A stretch of DNA of 52,083 nucleotides. Source: Bacteroidota bacterium. Its GTDB lineage: Bacteria > Bacteroidota > Ignavibacteria > Ignavibacteriales > Melioribacteraceae. The position numbers and the translations under genes were made by a program. This document shows positions 45,883-52,083 of this stretch, piece by piece (positions within the stretch are counted from its first letter, which is position 1; every line of letters starts with the position of its first letter). The notes beneath the pieces are model-generated. The model saw only the letters and a list, made by a program, of their open reading frames with translations, did not search any database and was not told where the DNA came from. The stretch covers positions 1-52,083 of the forward strand of contig JAHJTX010000173.1 in NCBI GenBank assembly GCA_018829545.1. Direction: 5' to 3'.

Positions 45883-46611
45883 ATGGATGGGAACATATTC
45901 AATCATGTTGGGAATAGAGTCTCGATAAGCAATTTAATAGCGTCACAAATCGAGGAAGCTATTCTTAATAAAACGTTTCAGCCAGGTTCTAAACTGCCGT
46001 CTGAACTTGAACTTTGCAGACAGTTTGGAGTAAGCCGAACTTCTGTTCGCGAAGCATTGCAAATACTTTCCGCATATAGATTGATCAACGTAGAAAAGGG
46101 GAAAGGTATATTTGTTAACTCATTCACTTCGGAGTCGGTTAGCAACCCGATGCAGAAGTATCTTAAATTAAATCTCGATAGGAACTATATTCTCGATCTC
46201 ATTCATGCAAGAAGAATTTTGGAACCTGCAATCGCTCGCGAAGCTTCATTAAATCATACCGAAGAAGATATAAATCAGCTTGAGGAAGATATTAACGCGC
46301 TTGTTGAATGCAAAAGCGGATACGATGAACTCGCTGAATGGGATATGGCATTTCATTTGGATTTAGCCAGAGCTACAAGAAATGTTGTAATACCATTGCT
46401 TTTAGCGCCAATTCACAACTTGATGCCAAAGCTTAAATCAACCGTGTATGCCACTATTAGCGAAGCAAAGGAATCTGCTGTGTTATGGCACACAAAAATT
46501 TTTGAGGCAGTAAAGGAAAGAAATTCAAATAAAGCTTACAAGGCAATGGTGGAACATCTTAAAATAGCCGAACAGCATGCTGAAAAAGTATTTAAATCAA
46601 AATCGAATTAA
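45883..46611 (+). CDS. GntR-family transcription regulator, FadR subfamily
   Basis: A 242-residue regulator: an N-terminal winged helix-turn-helix (about 12-75, SNLIASQIEEAIL, GSKLPSELELCRQFGVSRTSVREALQ) and a C-terminal all-helical FCD ligand-binding domain (about 85-235) with the usual Asp/His metal or ligand positions (WDMAFHLDLARATRN). FadR-type members such as UxuR, ExuR and DgoR sense sugar acids and usually act as repressors that release DNA upon binding the inducer. It sits among the uronate-catabolic genes, so KDG, DEH or a related keto-acid is a fair guess for the ligand. The inverted repeat at 19213 is a candidate target. A GGGTA precedes its ATG. Confidence 0.88.
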   Translation: MDGNIFNHVGNRVSISNLIASQIEEAILNKTFQPGSKLPSELELCRQFGVSRTSVREALQILSAYRLINVEKGKGIFVNSFTSESVSNPMQKYLKLNLDRNYILDLIHARRILEPAIAREASLNHTEEDINQLEEDINALVECKSGYDELAEWDMAFHLDLARATRNVVIPLLLAPIHNLMPKLKSTVYATISEAKESAVLWHTKIFEAVKERNSNKAYKAMVEHLKIAEQHAEKVFKSKSN

Positions 46612-46637
46612 TGAATTATAAATTTATAGGAGATGAC

Positions 46638-47393
46638 ATGACATTTTTTAACGGAAAAACCGTAATTGTAACCGGTGGTGCGAGAGATATTGGAAGACAG
46701 ACGTCCTTAAAACTTGCGGAAGCTGGAGTTAAAGTCTGCGTGAATTATTATGATAATCCGGAAGATGCAAATGAAACTATAAAAACGATAAAGGAACATG
46801 GCGGTACTGCGATTGCTGTTCAAGGCAATATGACTAAACAGGCAGATATTGATAAAGTAGTTGCCGAGTGCACAAAGGAATTCGGAAACGAAATTCACTT
46901 TCTCGTGAATGTTGCGGGTGGATTGGTCGCGAGAAAAACAATGGAAGACATGGATGAGAACTTTTGGGATTTCTTGATGACTCTAAATTTGAAAACGGTT
47001 TTTCTTGTAACAAAGGCGGTTCTTCCACATATGCCCGAAGGTGGAGCGATAGTAAACTTTTCGTCGCAAGCAGCACGCGATGGCGGCGGTCCCGGAGCTA
47101 TAGCATATGCAACATCAAAAGGCGGCGTTCTAACTTTAACACGAGGGTTAGCAAAGGAGTTAGGTCCAAAGAAAATTAGAGTGAATGCAGTTTCTCCTGG
47201 AATGATCAATACTACATTTCACGATACATTCACAAAACCGGAAGTAAGAGAAAAAGTTGCGGGAATGACTCCGCTTAGAAGAGAAGGTGAAGCGCCCGAA
47301 GTTGCAGATCTTGTTGTTTACTTGCTCTCCGACAAGTCGTCTTTTATAACTGGCGCGAGTGTTGAAATTAATGGCGGCACTTATTTCATCTAA
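46638..47393 (+). CDS. SDR-family reductase, probable DEH reductase
   Basis: A short-chain dehydrogenase of 251 residues. The start at 46638 (MTFFNGKTVIVTGG) is set by AGGAG five bases upstream; the open frame extends to an ATG at 46611 that overlaps the regulator stop. Features: the cofactor loop TGGARDIGR (12-20), NVAGG (91-95), and the catalytic Ser143, Tyr157 and Lys161 in YATSK. In alginate loci such SDRs reduce 4-deoxy-L-erythro-5-hexoseulose uronate (DEH) to KDG. The KduD dehydrogenase of pectin pathways is also an SDR, but it needs KduI, which is not seen here. The DEH reductase role is therefore favoured by context. NADH versus NADPH use is not settled. Confidence 0.8.
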   Translation: MTFFNGKTVIVTGGARDIGRQTSLKLAEAGVKVCVNYYDNPEDANETIKTIKEHGGTAIAVQGNMTKQADIDKVVAECTKEFGNEIHFLVNVAGGLVARKTMEDMDENFWDFLMTLNLKTVFLVTKAVLPHMPEGGAIVNFSSQAARDGGGPGAIAYATSKGGVLTLTRGLAKELGPKKIRVNAVSPGMINTTFHDTFTKPEVREKVAGMTPLRREGEAPEVADLVVYLLSDKSSFITGASVEINGGTYFI

Positions 47394-47407
47394 AAAGGTA
47401 ATGTAAA

Positions 47408-49585
47408 ATGAAGAAAATAATTCTTAGTCTATTTGTTCTGTCGTTTATAAATATAACTGCTCAAAAATCTCATCCGAATTTGGCTCTCACAAAAAGTGAT
47501 GTAAGCTATATCCAATCAAAATTGGGCGGAGCTCCATTATTCGATAAATCACTTGAAGCAATTAAATCAGATATCGACAAGGTTATTCTGCAGCCTATGC
47601 AAGTTCCGCTTCCTAAAGATCCCGGTGGAGGATACACGCACGAACAGCATAAAAAGAACTATAACATAATGCATAAAGCGGGAATTCTTTTTTCGCTTAC
47701 AAGGGACGAAAAATATGCTTCATATATTAGAGATATGCTGAATGAGTATGCTGAGTTTTATCCTACTCTCGGCAAACACCCCGAGGGTAAAAGACAGACA
47801 CCTGGACGCTTGTTCTGGCAGAGTCTAAACGAAACCGTTTGGCTGCTTCACACTATTCAGGCTTATGATTGCATTTACGATTGGCTTAAACCCGAAGAAA
47901 GAAAATCTTATGAGGAGCGCATCTTTCTGCCAATGGTTGAATTTTTCATGACAGACTGCATACACGAATTCGATTTAATTCATAATCACGGAACATGGAG
48001 TGTGGCAGCAGTTGGAATGACTGGCTATGTTCTTGGCAGAGATGATTTTGTGAAGAAGGCATTGTACGGTTCCGATGAGAAAGGCGAAACGGGATTTTTT
48101 GCTCAACTTGATAAACTTTTTTCGCCGGACGGATATTACACAGAGGGCGGTTATTATGTGAGGTATGCTCTATGGCCATTTTTCATCTTTGCTGAAGTAA
48201 TTAAAAACAATCAGCCCGAATTAGGAATTTATAAATACAGAAACCAAATTTTAGAGAAGGCATTGAATTCGGCTTTGCAAGTTACATACACAGACGGCGT
48301 ATTCATGCCGATTAATGATGCGTTGAAAGAAAAAACATGGATGTCGCCGGAATTAATATTTGCCGTGAATTTTGTTTACTCAAATTACGAACAGGATGAA
48401 AAACTTCTGAATATTGTGAAACTTCACAATGAAGTTTCCATTACAAAAGCTGGGCTTGATGCGGCACTTGGCTTGAACAACGCTGAGTCTCTTCCTCCAT
48501 TCAAATGGGAAAGCGTTGAGTACACCGATGGACCGAACGGAGACGAAGGCGGAATTGGAATATTTAGGTACGGCGCTAACGATGATCAGGAAGCCGTTCT
48601 TTTTAAATACGGCGGGCACGGATTGTCGCATGGTCAATTTGATAAACTAACGTTCCTTTTTTATAATCAGGGGAGAGAAATAATTCAAGATTACGGCGCA
48701 GCGCGGTTTTTAAACGTTGAACAAAAATTCGGCGGAAGATATCTTCACGAAAATGATTCGTTTGTAAAACAAACAGTCGGACACAATACTCTAGTTGTTG
48801 ACGGAAAATCACAATTCAATGGCAAACGAAGCGAGTCAGAAAAACACCATTCAAATAGATTCTGCTTTAATGCCGATGACGTAAATTTTCAATACGCAGG
48901 AGCAAAAGAAAGTAATGCGTATGATGGCGTAGAGCAGCATAGAACGCTTGTACTTGTAAATGGAGAAAAATTAACCCGCCCCATTTTAGTCGATTTATTA
49001 AAAGTTGAATCCGAAGATACTCATCAATATGATCTGCCCTTTTATTACATGGGTCATTTAATCCACGCTAACTTTAAGTACACGCCGTATACAACAGCAA
49101 GAACATTGATGGGTTCGGATAACGGTTACGAACATTTGTGGAAGGAAGCGGAAGCTGATTTAAATTCAACTTCACAGATTACGTGGTGGAATGGAAGCAG
49201 GTTTTATTCAATCACATCAAATACCGGTGAAAATTCAAAAGTGTATTTTGCCCGAATTGGCGGAACAGATCCCGAATTCAACTTGCGCAATGAACCTGCC
49301 GTTATTTTTAGAAGCAGCGGTAAATCAAAATTATTTGCCTCAGTAATCGAGCCTCACGGAGATTTTAATCCTACTCTTGAGTACTCCTACGGATCATACA
49401 GCAGCATTAAAAATATTCGGGTCATATACAGCGATAACAACTATTCCGTTGCAGAAATCGTGGGAAAAGACTTTAATTGGAATCTGATGCTGTCTCACAA
49501 AAATTCTGATAAAAGTAAAAAGCATTCAGTTACAGTTAATGGCAAAAAGCTCTCATGGACTGGACCGGTTGCAATTCAAAAATAA
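47408..49585 (+). CDS. PL17-family oligoalginate lyase (heparinase II/III fold)
   Basis: A 725-residue lyase with a signal peptide (about 1-19). An (alpha/alpha) toroid (about 60-350) is followed by a heparinase II/III-like beta-sandwich (about 370-720). Residues Asn193-His194 (IHNHGTWS), Tyr250 (GGYYVRYAL), His408 (GLSHGQFDKL) and Tyr445 (FGGRYLHEN) fall in the same relative spacing as Asn201, His202, Tyr258, His413 and Tyr450 of the well-studied exolytic PL17 enzyme Alg17C. It should release unsaturated monouronates from oligoalginate, probably in the periplasm, as there is no T9SS domain. This is the best single piece of evidence that alginate is the substrate of the locus. It starts 14 bases after the reductase stop. 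Confidence 0.88.
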   Translation: MKKIILSLFVLSFINITAQKSHPNLALTKSDVSYIQSKLGGAPLFDKSLEAIKSDIDKVILQPMQVPLPKDPGGGYTHEQHKKNYNIMHKAGILFSLTRDEKYASYIRDMLNEYAEFYPTLGKHPEGKRQTPGRLFWQSLNETVWLLHTIQAYDCIYDWLKPEERKSYEERIFLPMVEFFMTDCIHEFDLIHNHGTWSVAAVGMTGYVLGRDDFVKKALYGSDEKGETGFFAQLDKLFSPDGYYTEGGYYVRYALWPFFIFAEVIKNNQPELGIYKYRNQILEKALNSALQVTYTDGVFMPINDALKEKTWMSPELIFAVNFVYSNYEQDEKLLNIVKLHNEVSITKAGLDAALGLNNAESLPPFKWESVEYTDGPNGDEGGIGIFRYGANDDQEAVLFKYGGHGLSHGQFDKLTFLFYNQGREIIQDYGAARFLNVEQKFGGRYLHENDSFVKQTVGHNTLVVDGKSQFNGKRSESEKHHSNRFCFNADDVNFQYAGAKESNAYDGVEQHRTLVLVNGEKLTRPILVDLLKVESEDTHQYDLPFYYMGHLIHANFKYTPYTTARTLMGSDNGYEHLWKEAEADLNSTSQITWWNGSRFYSITSNTGENSKVYFARIGGTDPEFNLRNEPAVIFRSSGKSKLFASVIEPHGDFNPTLEYSYGSYSSIKNIRVIYSDNNYSVAEIVGKDFNWNLMLSHKNSDKSKKHSVTVNGKKLSWTGPVAIQK

Positions 49586-49600
49586 TTTAAAAATATATTT

Positions 49601-49622
49601 GTGTCTTCGAGACCTTGTGGCA
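49601..49622 (-). repeat. Dispersed short repeat, minus orientation
   Basis: On the minus strand this reads TGCCACAAGGTCTCGAAGAC, matching 18 of 21 bases at the right end of the window (52063-52083, plus orientation). Such CACAAAG-GAAGACA repeats are widespread between genes in this bacterial group. It sits between the PL17 and KdgF genes and may be a small non-autonomous element scar. Confidence 0.5.
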
Positions 49623-49675
49623 AAAAGATTATTGCCGCCCAAAGTTATGAATACATACTGAATGAGGAATAAAAG

Positions 49676-50038
49676 ATGAAATATCAAAGTGAATTATACA
49701 ATCTTACGAAAGAGATAGATTGGGAAAACGTAGCTCCAGGGATGAATAGAAAATTTATGGGCTATAACGACGAGATAATGATGGTTCAGGTTAAGTTTGA
49801 TAAGGGCGGAATCGGTATTAGGCACAAACACAGACATAGTCAAACAACATACGTTGTAAGCGGTAAATTCGAAGTATCAATTGGTGACGAAAAGAAAATA
49901 TTGGAAGGCGGTGACGGTTTCTGCGTCCCGCCAAATATTGAACACGGCGCGGTATGCTTGGAAGACGGTATGCTGATAGACGTATTCAGCCCTATACGGG
50001 AAGACTTTATGAAAGGAAAGTCGGGCTACACGAAATAA
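49676..50038 (+). CDS. kdgF: KdgF-type cupin, unsaturated uronate linearising enzyme
   Basis: A 120-residue single-domain cupin. It converts the 4,5-unsaturated monouronate released by lyases into linear DEH, a step also slowly spontaneous. The metal site is visible: His50, His52, Gln56 in HKHRHSQTTYV and His90 in PNIEHG. Asp102, Phe104 and Arg108 in IDVFSPIRED correspond to pocket residues described for the Yersinia enzyme. The length is typical of KdgF. A GAGGAA ribosome site lies before the ATG. Its neighbours on either side, the PL17 exolyase that makes the substrate and the uronate transporter, fit exactly. No signal peptide is seen, so it acts in the cytoplasm. Confidence 0.88.
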   Translation: MKYQSELYNLTKEIDWENVAPGMNRKFMGYNDEIMMVQVKFDKGGIGIRHKHRHSQTTYVVSGKFEVSIGDEKKILEGGDGFCVPPNIEHGAVCLEDGMLIDVFSPIREDFMKGKSGYTK

Positions 50039-50064
50039 ACTTCTTTTGAAATTAGGAGATTCTC

Positions 50065-51342
50065 ATGAAACAAGTTAAAGGATTGCGTTGGTGGATAGTA
50101 ATTCTTGTTGCGATTGCAACTGTAATCAATTACATCGATAGAAGCGCACTTGCAATAATGTGGCCCTCAATCGAAGGTGACGTGGGATTAAATAAAGAAG
50201 ACTATGCATTAATCGGAATCATGTTTACAATTGCTTATGCAATAAGTCAAAGTCTATCGGGTAAATTGTATGATAAGGTTGGGACGAAAATTGGGTTTAT
50301 TATTTCAATTGTTGTCTGGTCATTTTCTGTTGCCTTCCACGGATTGGCACGCAGCTTAGCAAGTTTTAGTTTCTTCCGTTTCATGCTCGGTTTAGGTGAA
50401 GCAGGCAACTGGCCTGGAGCAACAAAATCAAATGCAGAGTGGTTTCCGATTAAGGAGAGAGCGTTTGCTCAAGGTATATTTAATTCGGGCGCCTCGCTCG
50501 GTGCTGTAATATCGGCGCCGCTGATTGCTTGGCTTTATCTTTTAATGGGCTGGCAGATGACATTTGTTGTATTAGGAATACTAGGACTTCTCTGGATTAT
50601 TCCTTGGGTTTATATAAACAAAGCTCTGCCGGATTCGCATCCGTGGTTAAGCGAAGAAGAAAGAAAATTTATTTTAGATGGACAAAAAGAAAATGCTTCA
50701 ACAACCGGTGAAGTGGAAAGAGTTCCTGGATGGGGCGAGATGCTTTCACATAAACAAAGCTGGGCTGTGCTTGTATCAAGATTTTTTCTCGATCCAATCT
50801 GGTGGCTATTTGTTTTCTGGCTTCCAATTTACCTTGCCGATCGATTCGGATTTGATATTAAACAAATTGGGTTATTCGCCTGGGTGCCTTACGTGGGCGC
50901 AGCAATTGGAAGCTTATTCGGCGGGTGGCTAGCTGGCAAATTGATTTCAAAGGGATGGTCAACGAATAAAGCAAGAAAATTTACCATCACTCTCGGCGGC
51001 GTAATTATGCTGCCTTCGCTTCTGTTTACTTCAGTTGCCTCAACGCCTCTGATTGCAGTTCTTTTGATAGCTCTCATATTGTTTGGATTTCAGATAGCGA
51101 TTGGAAATATTCAAACACTGCCAAGTGATTTCTTTAGTGGAAAATCAGTAGGTTCATTAGCAGGCATTGGAGGCACGACTGCAGCAATTGGTGTCGTGAT
51201 AACAACATATCTTGTTCCCACATTAACTGTTACAAGCTATGTCCCGTTCTTTGTGCTCGGCGCAATTCTAGTTCCGCTTGGAGTTGCATCGGTCTATATA
51301 TTCGGCGGTGAAATTAAAAGAGTAGAATTAAAACAAAAATAA
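50065..51342 (+). CDS. MFS transporter, hexuronate/anion:cation symporter type
   Basis: A 425-residue inner-membrane carrier with 12 predicted helices. The first helix region WWIVILVAIATVINYIDRSA and the loop YDKVGTKIGF are typical of the anion:cation symporter group (ExuT, GudP and relatives). It has LGLGEAGNWPGATK in helix 4 and a central hydrophilic loop at about 185-230. In alginate loci such carriers bring monouronates (unsaturated uronate or DEH) from periplasm to cytoplasm. An AGGAG site lies eight bases before the ATG. It is the last intact gene of the locus; no terminator is obvious after it. Confidence 0.85.
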   Translation: MKQVKGLRWWIVILVAIATVINYIDRSALAIMWPSIEGDVGLNKEDYALIGIMFTIAYAISQSLSGKLYDKVGTKIGFIISIVVWSFSVAFHGLARSLASFSFFRFMLGLGEAGNWPGATKSNAEWFPIKERAFAQGIFNSGASLGAVISAPLIAWLYLLMGWQMTFVVLGILGLLWIIPWVYINKALPDSHPWLSEEERKFILDGQKENASTTGEVERVPGWGEMLSHKQSWAVLVSRFFLDPIWWLFVFWLPIYLADRFGFDIKQIGLFAWVPYVGAAIGSLFGGWLAGKLISKGWSTNKARKFTITLGGVIMLPSLLFTSVASTPLIAVLLIALILFGFQIAIGNIQTLPSDFFSGKSVGSLAGIGGTTAAIGVVITTYLVPTLTVTSYVPFFVLGAILVPLGVASVYIFGGEIKRVELKQK

Positions 51343-51405
51343 TTCGGAAAGGTATTTCTTAGCTCAATAATGTGACATTACCCAAATAAAGAAATAATAA
51401 AATTG

Positions 51406-51877
51406 ATGAATACAAAATTTAGTTTTCTTACCGCGGCGCTTTTTAGCGCCGTTTTATTTAGTGACCAGCCGGTTAAAATCAATTTAAGTGTTCCCTCGCT
51501 TTTTATGGATAATATGGTTCTACAACGAAACATGAAAACGCCAATATGGGGAATGTCCGAAGTTAATTCTACTGTCAGTGTTAAAATAAATAAAGCGGTA
51601 GTTGAAACCGGATCTGACAGCAATGGCAAGTGGAAGGCAATACTTCCGGAATTAGAAGCTTGCGAGCCATTCACAATACTTATTGAAAGTGATGATGCAA
51701 AAATCGAATTAAAATGATAATGTTATTATTTGGAGTGACAAAGTTCCAAATCCGGTTGCGGTTAGATACGCGTGGGCAGCTAATCCAAATTGCAATTTAT
51801 ATAACAAGGTTGGGCTTCCTGCATCACCCTTTAGAACAGATAATTGGGAAGAAATTACAAAACCAAAAGGAAACTAA
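51406..51877 (+). pseudogene. Sialate O-acetylesterase with catalytic middle deleted
   Basis: The first part (51406-51717) encodes a signal peptide and the N-terminal domain of a sialate (9-O-acetyl) esterase-like protein: LSVPSLFMDNMVLQRN, PIWGMSEVNSTVSV and GKWKAILPELEA. It stops at 51715-51717. From 51716, in another frame, comes the C-terminus of the same family: [27 protein letters not shown] and [12 protein letters not shown], ending at 51877. Members usually have about 470-650 residues, so some 300 or more are missing, including the SGNH Ser motif GQSNM. This is an internal deletion relic. An intact version would deacetylate acetylated sugars. I place the start at ATG 51406 rather than TTG 51403. 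Confidence 0.75.
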
Positions 51878-51990
51878 TGCACGCTAATATTTTTAGATCA
51901 GTAATTGTGATAATTCTTTTCTATACCGCTCTATTTGCGCAATCACTTAGTACATATTTTCATAAATATTGTGACTTAACATTTTTGTAA
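51877..51990 (+). pseudogene. Signal-peptide stub of a lost exported gene
   Basis: The ATG at 51877 overlaps the stop of the esterase relic. It encodes MHANIFRSVIVIILFYTALF, a clear signal peptide cut after FAQS, then only 14 more residues before a stop at 51988-51990. No matching continuation is visible in the remaining 93 bases. It is best read as the front end of a secreted-enzyme gene whose body was lost. A small exported peptide is the alternative. Confidence 0.5.
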
Positions 51991-51991
51991 T

Positions 51992-52013
51992 TAGTCCCGT
52001 AAGGACGATATAT
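51992..52013. repeat. Short dispersed-repeat-like dyad
   Basis: TAGTCCCGTAAGGACGATAT contains the dyad GTCC/GGAC and resembles a small intergenic repeat (GTCCCGTAGGGACGATAT type) that I recall from many bacterial genomes. It follows directly after the signal-peptide stub. Its role is unknown. Confidence 0.3.
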
Positions 52014-52062
52014 TAAAAATAAAGTTACTACTCAGCAGCCACATAAATTGTAATTCAAAATA

Positions 52063-52083
52063 TGCCACAAAGACACGAAGACA
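52063..52083 (+). repeat. Dispersed short repeat, plus orientation, cut by the window edge
   Basis: TGCCACAAAGACACGAAGAC is the inverted partner of the repeat at 49601-49622 (18 of 21 bases identical). The pair brackets the KdgF gene, the transporter and the decayed genes. The element continues beyond the window. Confidence 0.5.

Noticed and set aside
46638-47393. KduD (pectin-type) instead of DEH reductase
   Set aside because: KduD works with KduI, which is not in the window, whereas KdgF and PL17 are; DEH reductase fits better. It remains a possible alternative.

Overview
The window looks like a piece of an Ignavibacteria-type chromosome (Chlorobi/Ignavibacteriota side of the Bacteroidetes group). 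The reasons are low GC, ten protein C-termini (nine in intact genes, one in a broken gene) ending in a type IX secretion (T9SS) sorting domain with the NYPNPFNP signature, PorV/PorQ-type barrels, a TonB-dependent receptor with no SusD next to it, and several genes with weak or absent Shine-Dalgarno sites. The lineage is inferred from style only; no rRNA or other phylogenetic marker is present.

Left part (1-19045): a minus-strand P5C dehydrogenase (pruA), an unidentified ORF, then a run of T9SS-exported surface proteins. These are a WLIKTD-repeat protein, a gingipain-like C25 protease split by a frameshift, a gutted remnant that keeps only its signal peptide and sorting domain, two tandem FG-GAP proteins (the second with an added Asp-box propeller), and a C13/caspase-like protease whose tail is homologous to the C25 protease tail. 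A lysozyme-fold-like protein, a decayed stretch, an aldo-keto reductase and a minus-strand membrane protein follow.

Right part (19182-51342): a plus-strand uronate-polysaccharide utilisation locus, most probably for alginate. A strong promoter (TTGACA-N17-TATATT) precedes a TonB-dependent receptor, a large FlgD-tailed exported protein and two outer-membrane barrels. Next come T9SS-exported beta-helix proteins, including a PL6 lyase with its Lys/Arg pair and a 1420-residue protein with three helix modules. Then come two PL5/PL38-type lyases around a GH88-GH2 fusion, KDPG aldolase, KDG kinase, a FadR-type GntR regulator, an SDR reductase, a PL17 exolyase with all five key residues in register, KdgF and a hexuronate-type MFS transporter. 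Read as a pathway: surface lyases make oligouronides, the receptor imports them, PL17 (and possibly GH88) releases unsaturated monouronate, KdgF makes DEH, the SDR makes KDG, KDG kinase makes KDPG, and the aldolase yields pyruvate plus glyceraldehyde-3-phosphate.

The right edge (51406-52083) is a graveyard: a sialate O-acetylesterase with its catalytic middle deleted, a signal-peptide stub of another exported gene, and short dispersed repeats. The most unusual points are the SusD-less import module, the multi-helix exported proteins, an unassigned beta-helix family at 36183-38096, the shared tail on two protease heads, and three genes reduced to their ends.
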